NCBI GenBank assembly: GCA_938038445.1
Contig: CALHRZ010000014.1
Location: 1 to 64,000, forward strand
Length of the DNA: 64,000 nucleotides
Reading direction: 5' to 3'
From: an uncultured bacterium
GTDB taxonomy: Bacteria > Verrucomicrobiota > Kiritimatiellia > CAIKKV01
Shown here: positions 57,022 through 64,000 of the stretch, piece by piece
How positions within the stretch are numbered: the first letter of the stretch is position 1
How the letters are laid out: each line of letters begins with the position of its first letter
The notes under the pieces: generated by a model
Seen by the model: only the letters and a program-made list of their open reading frames with translations
Database searches by the model: none
Told to the model about the DNA's origin: nothing
Translations under genes and position numbers: made by a program

Positions 57022-58688
57022 TCCAACCATTGAAAAAAAGTTCGTTTGCCGGGCCATCCGGTCCGGTCGTTCTGTGCATTATGGACGGCATCGGCTGGTC
57101 CGCCGACCGCGAGGGCAATGCCGTGGCGTCGGCTTGCACCCCCCACTTTGCATGGCTGATGGAGCATGCCCTGTTTACCACCCTCAAAGCCCACGGCCAA
57201 GCCGTCGGCCTTCCTTCCGATGAAGACATGGGCAACAGCGAGGTCGGCCATAACGCAATCGGCTGCGGTCGCGTCTTCGCCCAGGGAGCAAAGCTCGTCA
57301 ACGAATCCATCCGGACCGGTGCGCTCTTTAAGGGGAAGGCTTGGCAGGAAGTAATCGCCCCTTGTCGCCGCGGCGGCGGGACGCTCCATTTCATCGGACT
57401 CTTTTCCGACGGGAATGTGCACAGCCATCTCGATCATCTTAAGGCCCTGTTGAACCAGGCAAAGAAGGATGGCGTACCGACAGCCCGGATTCATATCCTC
57501 CTGGACGGACGGGACGTGGGGGAAACCAGCGCGCTCGAGTATGTGGACCCCTTCGAATCCTTTTTGGCCGAACTCAATCGCGACGGAACGGTCGATTACC
57601 GGATCGCCTCCGGTGGCGGCCGAATGAAGATCACGATGGACCGCTACAACGCCGACTGGGAAATGGTCCGCCGCGGCTGGCAGACCCATGTCAAAGGGGA
57701 GGGGCGCATGTTTCCCTCTGCCCGCGCCGCCATCGAAACCCTGCGAAAGGAAAACCCCGGCGTTATTGATCAGGACCTTCCGCCCTTCGTAATCGGTCAG
57801 AACGGCCGACCGGTGGGACCCATTCGCGACGGCGATGCGGTGATCTTCTTCAATTTTCGCGGGGATCGGGCCATTGAGATTTCCCGTGCCTTCGAGGAAG
57901 TGCATTTCACCGAGTTCGATCGAGGTCCACGCCCCCAGGTCATATACGCGGGCATGATGCAATACGACGGCGATCTCAAAATTCCCAAACGATACCTGGT
58001 CAGTCCGCCGGCCCTTGATCGGACGGTAGGGGAATTCCTCGCCGCATCCGGAGTGCCAAGCTACGCCATTAGTGAGACACAGAAGTACGGGCACGTCACT
58101 TATTTCTTCAACGGCAACCGATCCGGAAAGTTCAACGACCGCTTGGAGACCTATGTCGAGATTCCATCGGACCTCGTGCCCTTCGAACAGCGTCCGTGGA
58201 TGAAAGCCGCCGAAATCACCGACACCGTAACAGAGGCCATCCGTTCGGGTGCCTACCGCTTTCTCCGCCTCAATTATCCCAACGGGGACATGGTCGGCCA
58301 CACCGGTGTCTTCCAGGCCGCCCAGATCGCCGTCGAAACCGTGGACCTTTGCCTTGGGCGGATTTTGCGAACGATCCAGGAGACGCGCGGTATTCTGCTC
58401 GTCTCCGCCGATCACGGCAATGCGGATGAAATGTTTGAAAAGGATAAAAAGACCGGGAAAATTGCAGTGGACCCGCGCACGCGTAAGCCGAAGGTCAAAA
58501 CCAGTCACACCCTCAATCCCGTGCCGTGCTGGATTTTCGATGGGGCGCAAACGGGACGAATCGCCCTTGCACCCGAGTCCCGACCGGCCGGATCCCTCGG
58601 CATCTCGAGCCTGGCTGCCACTTGCCTCCGCCTTCTGGGGTTTGAACCCCCTTCTGACTACGATCCTTCGATTGTAACCCTGGCATGA
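57018..58688 (+). CDS. gpmI: 2,3-bisphosphoglycerate-independent phosphoglycerate mutase, plant-type
   Basis: This is a 556-residue dimanganese enzyme of the alkaline-phosphatase superfamily that interconverts 3- and 2-phosphoglycerate. The first metal aspartate is in LCIMDGIGWS (Asp23), and the nucleophile is Ser74 in MGNSEVGHNA. GLFSDGNVHSHLDHL, LLDGRDVGETS and the C-terminal SADHGNADEM metal motif follow. Length and the IASGGGRMKITMDRYNADWE segment match plant and trypanosomatid enzymes rather than the shorter common bacterial form (about 510 residues). The ATG at 57018 overlaps thrC. Confidence 0.94.
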   Translation: MIQPLKKSSFAGPSGPVVLCIMDGIGWSADREGNAVASACTPHFAWLMEHALFTTLKAHGQAVGLPSDEDMGNSEVGHNAIGCGRVFAQGAKLVNESIRTGALFKGKAWQEVIAPCRRGGGTLHFIGLFSDGNVHSHLDHLKALLNQAKKDGVPTARIHILLDGRDVGETSALEYVDPFESFLAELNRDGTVDYRIASGGGRMKITMDRYNADWEMVRRGWQTHVKGEGRMFPSARAAIETLRKENPGVIDQDLPPFVIGQNGRPVGPIRDGDAVIFFNFRGDRAIEISRAFEEVHFTEFDRGPRPQVIYAGMMQYDGDLKIPKRYLVSPPALDRTVGEFLAASGVPSYAISETQKYGHVTYFFNGNRSGKFNDRLETYVEIPSDLVPFEQRPWMKAAEITDTVTEAIRSGAYRFLRLNYPNGDMVGHTGVFQAAQIAVETVDLCLGRILRTIQETRGILLVSADHGNADEMFEKDKKTGKIAVDPRTRKPKVKTSHTLNPVPCWIFDGAQTGRIALAPESRPAGSLGISSLAATCLRLLGFEPPSDYDPSIVTLA

Positions 58689-59014
58689 GCCGAGACTACT
58701 CCCCGCGAATCTGTGTCCGATGCGGCCGCTGTTGCCGATGGCCCGGAACGGTCCGTCTGCGGGAAGGGGAGGCGGGCGCCATTGCCGAATACCTGGGTCT
58801 GGAGGCGTCGGTTTTTCTCGACCGCTATGCAGAGCTTGCGCCCGGACGCCGCCATCTGGCCCTAAGGCAGGAGGCCGACGGAACCTGTGTTTTTCTATGG
58901 AAAGCGAACGTCTGTCTGATACAACCCGTCAAACCCTCTCAATGCGTCGGTTTCCCCAACGAATGGAACTTTTCAGGCTATGAAACCCAATGCCTCTCCC
59001 AATCGTCCGCCTAA
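58685..59014 (+). CDS. YkgJ-family metal-cluster protein
   Basis: This is a 109-residue small cytosolic protein of the zinc/iron-chelating YkgJ (UPF0153) group. The cysteine signature is CVRCGRCCRWPG near the N-terminus, with two further cysteines in CVFLWKANVCLIQPVKPSQC. That arrangement is typical of the family, whose cluster may be zinc or iron-sulfur. Function is unknown; some members occur near translation or RNA genes. It overlaps gpmI by four bases and rnr by 35, so it is embedded in this transcript. Confidence 0.88.
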   Translation: MSRDYSPRICVRCGRCCRWPGTVRLREGEAGAIAEYLGLEASVFLDRYAELAPGRRHLALRQEADGTCVFLWKANVCLIQPVKPSQCVGFPNEWNFSGYETQCLSQSSA

Positions 59015-61196
59015 AGGCGAACGCACCGGCCGGCTGAGTTCCGACGCCATCCTGCGGCTGTTTCAAAAGCCGGACTACGCGCCGCTGACCGCAGGGGAAA
59101 TCGCGGCGGCCCTTTCCCTGAAGCCGAAGGAACGCAAACATCTTCAGGGAATTTTGGACGCCATGGTTCGTGCGGGCGAGATTGTCATCCTCCGCACCAA
59201 CCGATACGGCCTGGGCGACCCCGCCGATCTACTGACGGGCCGTCTGGAAATCCGGCGAAACGGGGCCGGTTTGGTCTGCGATACCGAGGGCACTCCGAAA
59301 CTGCTGGTGCCCAAGGGCATGATGGCGACCGCGCTTCCCGGCGACCTGGTCATTGCTCGCCGCTCGGATATGCCTTCACCGACAGGGCAATTGCCCGAAG
59401 GAAAAATCGTCCGGATCCTAGAACGCGGTCAGCGGTTGATCGTAGGAACGCTCCGCACGACGGGCCGTTTTTATTTTGTGGTTCCGATTGATCCCGCGTA
59501 TGACAAAGACTTTTACGTGCCCGATCCCAAAGGCGCCCACGTGGGCGATCGCGTGGTCATTCAGTTCGCCCAGTGGGCGAACAGCCACGTCAATCCGGAA
59601 GCGGAAATCGTAGATGTTATCGGACCGTCCGAGGATCCCTCCCTCGATACCCGCACCATTATCCGCCATTTCGATCTGGCGGAATCGTTCCCGCCTCCCG
59701 TTCTCCACGAGGCGGAGGAAGCGGCCGCCCGCCTCGCCGATGTCGGTCCCCGAAAAGACCTGCGGGACCTGTGTGTCTTTACCATTGATCCGGCCCGCGC
59801 ACGGGATTTCGATGATGCCCTTTCCCTTGAGAGGGACCGCCACGGCCGCCGAATTCTCGGCGTTCATATCGCCGATGTCTCTCATTTCGTTCCCCCCGAC
59901 AGTGCGCTGGATCGTGAAGCCTTCCGCAGGAGCACCAGCGTCTATTTCCCGGACGCTGTTCTCCCCATGCTTCCGGAACAACTTTCGAACGGTGTCTGTA
60001 GCCTTCGCCCTGAAGAAGACCGCCTGGCCTTTTCCGTCTTCCTGACGTTCGATGAACGCGGCGCTGTGGTGTCCCGCGCGTTTGCCCGAACCCTCATCCG
60101 ATCCCGGCTTCGCCTGAACTATGAGCAGGCGTTGGCGATTCTCCAGACCGGCCGCATGCCCGGCGAATCTCCCGCACCTCCGGAGATCGTTCTGCGCCTG
60201 AAAGATCTGAACGATCTTGCCCAACAACTTCGGGCTGCCCGGTTCGCGCGCTTCGCCCTCGATATCGAAACGCCCGAATACGAGTTCGTGTTGGGGCCCG
60301 ATCAGACGATCCGTGAAATCCGCGTCGTCCCAAACGATATCTCCCACCAACTCATCGAAGAATGCATGATTGCCGCGAACGAAGCCGTGGATCTTGAATT
60401 GTCCCGCCGTGGGCTGCGTCTTCTCCACCGCGTCCATGAACCGCCGGCTGAAACCAAAATCGCCGAACTGACAACCGAATTGCAAATCCTCGGATTCCGG
60501 CCTGGCCGTCTCGATGATCCCCGCCATCTCCAAGCCTTTCTCCGATCCGTGAAGGGACATCCGCTCGAATCCCACGTCCAAATGGCCGTTCTGCGCAGCA
60601 TGAAACGCGCTGTCTATTCGGCCCGCCCGGATGGCCATTACGGCCTTGCCAAGTCCCACTATGCCCACTTCACGTCGCCGATTCGCCGGTATCCCGATCT
60701 GGTTGTTCACCGTATCCTCGGGGCGGTTTTGGCGGGCAGCCGTCCACCGTACCAGGAACCCGAACGCCTGGAGCAGATCGCCGAACACTGCACGCAAGGA
60801 GAGCAGAAGGCGGAAGAGGCAGAACGATCCTTGCTGGAAATCAAGAAATACCGCTACTTGGAACAGCAGATTCGCCTCAAAACACCCCCGGTTCATCAGG
60901 CCGTCGTCGTTTCCGTGCATAACTTCGGTTTCTTCGTGGAACTGGTCCCGCTGGGCGTGCAGGGACTCGTCCATGTCTCCGCCCTTTCCCGCCGTTTCGT
61001 GGCTTTTGACGCCGCCCGACGAACCCTGCGAGCCGAACGGGCCACCTATTCCACCGGTCAGCGACTGGCGGTACGGGTGGCCCGCGTGGATTTCGATAAG
61101 CGGCGGGTGGATTTCGTTCCCGCCGGCGAAATAGCCGATCCGTACAATCGGACGGAATCGGCATCCCAACGAAAGTTCCGGAGGAAACGGCGATGA
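58980..61196 (+). CDS. rnr: Ribonuclease R
   Basis: This is a 738-residue 3'-5' exoribonuclease that degrades structured RNA. An N-terminal winged helix (about 20-80) and cold-shock-like domains precede the RNB catalytic domain, whose four metal aspartates lie in FTIDPARARDFDDALSL (about 267-283). The RNA-clamp region TSPIRRYPDLVVHRIL follows, then the C-terminal S1 domain (about 640-720, SVHNFGFFVELVPLGVQGLV) and a short basic tail. The ATG at 58980 lies inside the YkgJ-like gene. Confidence 0.95.
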   Translation: MKPNASPNRPPKGERTGRLSSDAILRLFQKPDYAPLTAGEIAAALSLKPKERKHLQGILDAMVRAGEIVILRTNRYGLGDPADLLTGRLEIRRNGAGLVCDTEGTPKLLVPKGMMATALPGDLVIARRSDMPSPTGQLPEGKIVRILERGQRLIVGTLRTTGRFYFVVPIDPAYDKDFYVPDPKGAHVGDRVVIQFAQWANSHVNPEAEIVDVIGPSEDPSLDTRTIIRHFDLAESFPPPVLHEAEEAAARLADVGPRKDLRDLCVFTIDPARARDFDDALSLERDRHGRRILGVHIADVSHFVPPDSALDREAFRRSTSVYFPDAVLPMLPEQLSNGVCSLRPEEDRLAFSVFLTFDERGAVVSRAFARTLIRSRLRLNYEQALAILQTGRMPGESPAPPEIVLRLKDLNDLAQQLRAARFARFALDIETPEYEFVLGPDQTIREIRVVPNDISHQLIEECMIAANEAVDLELSRRGLRLLHRVHEPPAETKIAELTTELQILGFRPGRLDDPRHLQAFLRSVKGHPLESHVQMAVLRSMKRAVYSARPDGHYGLAKSHYAHFTSPIRRYPDLVVHRILGAVLAGSRPPYQEPERLEQIAEHCTQGEQKAEEAERSLLEIKKYRYLEQQIRLKTPPVHQAVVVSVHNFGFFVELVPLGVQGLVHVSALSRRFVAFDAARRTLRAERATYSTGQRLAVRVARVDFDKRRVDFVPAGEIADPYNRTESASQRKFRRKRR

Positions 61197-62092
61197 TCAT
61201 TGATATCCACGCGCATGTCTTCGCCTGGCCCGTCCGAATCCAACCAGGTCGCAATACTCCCTTCCTTTCGGCGGAAGAGCAAATCGCTCTCATGGACCGC
61301 AAGGGTGTGGATAGGGCCTGCTTATTGCCGCTTCTCAACCCCGAAAATCCCGCCGAATACCAAAGTCTGGGCGAGATTCTTTTCATCTGCCGACGCTATC
61401 CTGACCGCTTCATCCCCTTTTACAACATTGATCCTCGCCTCCCGCGCCGCCCGGAAACCGTCGAAACAAGCCATTTTCTGGAACTTCTTGAACCGATGAA
61501 AGCCCTCGGAGTCAAGGGAATCGGGGAAGTCACGGCCCGGCTGCCCTTCGACGAACCCCGGCTTCTTAAGTTTTTTGCCGCCTGCGAACAGGTAGGGTTC
61601 CCCATCATTTTCCATACCACCACGCCCGACTGCGATTCCTACGGCCTTCTTGACGATCCCGGGTTTCCCCGATTCGAACAAGTGCTCGCCCGCTTCCCCA
61701 CACTCGTTTTCCTCGGCCATAGTCCCGGGTTCTGGAGCGAGATCAGCGGCGATATGACGCCGAACGATAAAAACGGATACCCCAAAGGGCCCGTACGGCC
61801 CGGCGGCCGCCTCATTCAGCTCTTTCGCCGCTACCCCAATCTCTGCGGGGATCTGTCGGCCGGCAGCGGATTGAACGCCTTGGAGCGCGATCCGAATCAT
61901 GCGGCCGATTTTATCGCCGAATTTCAGGATCGCCTCTTTTTCGGGTTCGACTATTGCTCGGTCAAAAACAATATGCGCCATCTGGAGGTACTCCGCGCTT
62001 TCCGGGATTCGGGGCAAATTTCCGCCGAAAGTCTGGAAAAAATCCTTTGGAAAAACGCCAATCGCCTTCTTAACCTCGGACTTTCCACATGA
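61193..62092 (+). CDS. Amidohydrolase family 2 TIM-barrel protein
   Basis: This is a 299-residue protein with the start of the amidohydrolase-2 family (MIIDIHAHVFAW, whose HxH binds metal). Strands with GIGEVTARLPF, FPIIFHTTTPD, FLGHSPGFW and LSAGSGLNAL follow, then a late FFGFDYCSV in the place of the catalytic aspartate. Relatives include hydrolases and decarboxylases of cyclic or aromatic substrates; the substrate here is unknown. It overlaps rnr by four bases and ends the thrC operon before a 55-base gap. Confidence 0.8.
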   Translation: MIIDIHAHVFAWPVRIQPGRNTPFLSAEEQIALMDRKGVDRACLLPLLNPENPAEYQSLGEILFICRRYPDRFIPFYNIDPRLPRRPETVETSHFLELLEPMKALGVKGIGEVTARLPFDEPRLLKFFAACEQVGFPIIFHTTTPDCDSYGLLDDPGFPRFEQVLARFPTLVFLGHSPGFWSEISGDMTPNDKNGYPKGPVRPGGRLIQLFRRYPNLCGDLSAGSGLNALERDPNHAADFIAEFQDRLFFGFDYCSVKNNMRHLEVLRAFRDSGQISAESLEKILWKNANRLLNLGLST

Positions 62093-62147
62093 CGCGATTA
62101 CATTTTGCGGTTGGAAGCCGGGGAATCCTCGGATATAGTGAAGCCGC

Positions 62148-62957
62148 ATGAAGAGCGTGCAGGAACTGATCCGTTCTCTTTGGGTTCGCCGTGAACTGAT
62201 CGGCATTCTCGTCCTGCGGAACCTTAAAATTCGTTACAAGGGTTCTGTGTTGGGTTTCTTCTGGTCCCTTGCCAGTCCGGTGTTTTTCATCCTCATCTAC
62301 AGCACCTTCCTGAAGCTTGTGGCGAAGGGCGTTCCCCTGCAAATCCATACGCTGGTGACCGGCATCATCATCTGGCAGTTTCTCAGCCTGTGTGCCCATG
62401 ATGCCCTTGGCGCGATTGTCGGCAACGTCAATCTTGTCAAAAAGACTGCTTTTCCCCGCCTCATTCTCCCCCTGTCCACTGTGCTCGCCAATTTAATCAA
62501 TTTTCTTATGTCCGGTCTCGTTTTGCTTGCCTTTCTCATTCTCACCCGCGCCCGATTTCAACTGGCTCTCCTTCCGCTTCTTCCCCTCGTCATCCTGACC
62601 CAGACTGCCCTTTGCTTCGGGTTGGCAGCCGGTCTTTCCGCCGCCCATGTCTTTTTCCGTGATACGGAACATCTGCTCGGCCACGTTGTGCTCGCTTGGC
62701 TTTTCCTCTCGCCCGTACTCTATCCCCTTGAACGGCCGCTCGCGATTTTGGAACACCTTGGCTCCTGGACCGTTCCGCTCTATTTCCTTAATCCCATGGC
62801 CGGCCTTTTGGCAGTCTATCGCATGATTCTCATCGGTGAATCTCCCCCGGTTACTCCTGCATTGCTTCTGCCGTCCTTCGCCGTCGCCTGGGTGGTTCTT
62901 GCCGTCGGCGTTGCCGTGTTTCAGAAAGCGCAACCGTGGTTCGGAGACGAACTCTGA
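62148..62957 (+). CDS. wzm: ABC-2 polysaccharide exporter permease (Wzm/TagG type)
   Basis: This 269-residue inner-membrane protein has about six hydrophobic spans and an N-terminal amphipathic helix (VRRELIGILVLRNLKIRYKG) typical of O-antigen/teichoic-acid export permeases. The segment LGFFWSLASPVFFILIYSTF is the first span, and the family-typical FFRDTEHL loop lies near residue 165. It is followed two bases later by its Wzt-type ATPase. The exported glycan is unknown because the assembly genes lie beyond the window. Confidence 0.92.
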   Translation: MKSVQELIRSLWVRRELIGILVLRNLKIRYKGSVLGFFWSLASPVFFILIYSTFLKLVAKGVPLQIHTLVTGIIIWQFLSLCAHDALGAIVGNVNLVKKTAFPRLILPLSTVLANLINFLMSGLVLLAFLILTRARFQLALLPLLPLVILTQTALCFGLAAGLSAAHVFFRDTEHLLGHVVLAWLFLSPVLYPLERPLAILEHLGSWTVPLYFLNPMAGLLAVYRMILIGESPPVTPALLLPSFAVAWVVLAVGVAVFQKAQPWFGDEL

Positions 62958-62959
62958 GT

Positions 62960-64000
62960 ATGCATGCGCCTCGCGTCATCGAAGCAAATCAATTAAGCAA
63001 ACGCTTTTTCCTCCAGCAAAGCGGCTCCCGAACGCTGAAATCGGCGGTCCTCGGTTTGTTCCGCCCTATCCGACGGCGCGAGTTTTGGGCACTGCGGGAT
63101 GTATGCTTCTCCGTCCAAAAAGGCGAAACGCTTGGCATCATCGGTGCCAATGGATCGGGAAAAAGCACCCTTCTGTCGCTTCTCGCCGGCACCCTCACCC
63201 CCACACGGGGTTTTGTGCGGGTCGAAGGGCGCATCTCGTCACTCCTTGAACTGGGAGCCGGGTTTCACCCCGAACTGACTGGCCGCGAAAACGTTTACCT
63301 GTGGGGGTCCATCATGGGTCTCAGCCGCGCAACAATGAACGAGCGATTCGACCGGATCGTGGAATTTGCGGAATTGCGGGAGTACATTGATCAGCCGGTA
63401 AAGTTTTATTCCTCGGGGATGTACGTTCGGCTCGGCTTTGCGGTGGCCGTCGAAGTGGACCCCGATGTGATGCTTGTGGACGAAGTGCTGGCGGTCGGCG
63501 ACCTGGCGTTTCAAAAGAAATGCATGGAAAGGATGGCCGAATTTCGGAAAAGGGACAAAACCATGCTCATCGTTTCGCATGATATGCGAACCATCCAAGC
63601 CATTAGTCACCGGATCCTCTTTTTAGATGGCGGCCAGGTCAAAGGCGAAGGCGATCCCGGTGAAATGGTGGACCGCTATGAACACCACATGCTCCAACGC
63701 CGCGCAGAAGCGCTTCGACGCGAATGGGGAACGAGGGAAGCGGTGATCGAACAGGTGGAAATCGGGACGCCAGAAGGCTCTCTCCGCTCGAATTTCCACT
63801 GGGATGAACCCATCGCCGCTCGCATTCGCTACCGAGCCCATCACCCCGTCCCGCAGCCCGTCCTCGCCTTTTCCATCGCTGATCCGTCAGGCCATGTGGT
63901 GCACAGCAGTCAGACAGCCGGGAAAGATTTCGGATTAGACCCTCTCGAAGGGGAGGGGACTGTACGACTTCTGCTCCCGGGTCTGCCCCTCGCGGAGGGA
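62960..64000 (+). CDS. wzt: ABC-2 polysaccharide exporter ATPase (Wzt type), 3' end beyond window
   Basis: At least 347 residues are visible and the frame runs off the window with no stop. An N-terminal nucleotide-binding domain contains Walker A GANGSGKST (62-70), the signature YSSGMYVRLGFAVAVEVDPD and Walker B LVDEVLAVGD. A C-terminal domain begins near residue 250 (AVIEQVEIG, VLAFSIADPSGHVVHSSQT). In Wzt proteins that extra domain binds the terminal modification of the glycan chain, so this exporter may recognise capped chains. An ATG four bases later (62964) is out of frame. It starts two bases after the permease gene. Confidence 0.92.
   Translation, partial: MHAPRVIEANQLSKRFFLQQSGSRTLKSAVLGLFRPIRRREFWALRDVCFSVQKGETLGIIGANGSGKSTLLSLLAGTLTPTRGFVRVEGRISSLLELGAGFHPELTGRENVYLWGSIMGLSRATMNERFDRIVEFAELREYIDQPVKFYSSGMYVRLGFAVAVEVDPDVMLVDEVLAVGDLAFQKKCMERMAEFRKRDKTMLIVSHDMRTIQAISHRILFLDGGQVKGEGDPGEMVDRYEHHMLQRRAEALRREWGTREAVIEQVEIGTPEGSLRSNFHWDEPIAARIRYRAHHPVPQPVLAFSIADPSGHVVHSSQTAGKDFGLDPLEGEGTVRLLLPGLPLAEG

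Overview
This 64 kb window comes from a compact, moderately GC-rich Gram-negative bacterium. The content includes abundant secreted proteins, glycoside hydrolases, a URO-D/RhaM pair, a MoxR/DUF58/von Willebrand/DUF4159/DUF4175-type surface operon, and a B12 operon with the CbiR-type remodelling gene described from Akkermansia. It fits the PVC superphylum best (Verrucomicrobia, Kiritimatiellota or Lentisphaerota). That placement is inferred from gene families, not from a marker gene. Coding density is very high: ATGA/GTGA start-stop overlaps are the rule within operons, and four convergent gene pairs overlap at their 3' ends.

Layout: 1-585 has no supported gene. 586-2876 (+) holds rubredoxin, ferritin and a DsbD-like protein with a short C-terminus. 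2881-5207 (-) holds a URO-D-family protein, a RhaM mutarotase and a phosphodiester-glycosidase-like lipoprotein. 5239-22052 (-) is one tightly packed 11-gene operon: a secreted protein, a tandem DUF4159 protein, a secreted protein, DUF58, two von Willebrand membrane proteins, a CBM-like protein, a giant DUF4175-like coiled-coil protein, a PA14-like/helical-repeat protein, a small secreted protein, and an FHA-MoxR fusion ATPase. 22103-25603 (-) holds GH4 and GH20-like enzymes. htpG is divergent from them. 27592-31249 (-) runs from tRNA-Gly(CCC) through tsaB and a mannitol-type dehydrogenase to a two-lobed InaA-type kinase.

31388-35326 (+) holds a 992-residue secreted glycosidase-like protein and a secreted transglutaminase-like protein. 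35316-37670 (-) is a glycine-rich surface protein with an internal duplication. 37753-42522 is a sugar locus with a GH2 beta-mannosidase-like enzyme, a divergent sialidase-like Asp-box protein and a LacI regulator. A candidate operator overlaps the sialidase promoter.

42595-52457 (+) is the highlight: a cobalamin riboswitch followed by a single colinear operon, btuF-cobT-cobS-cbiR-cobU-btuB-exbB-exbD-tonB-btuC-btuD. It encodes outer-membrane capture, its own TonB energiser, ABC import, a predicted remodelling enzyme that would cut the lower ligand off imported cobamides, and the enzymes that rebuild the nucleotide loop.

52590-54324 (+) is umuDC. An ECF sigma/anti-sigma pair lies opposite (54279-55476, -). 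55597-62092 (+) is a housekeeping operon (thrC, plant-type gpmI, YkgJ-like, rnr, amidohydrolase). The window ends in a polysaccharide ABC exporter (permease plus Wzt-type ATPase, truncated by the window edge).
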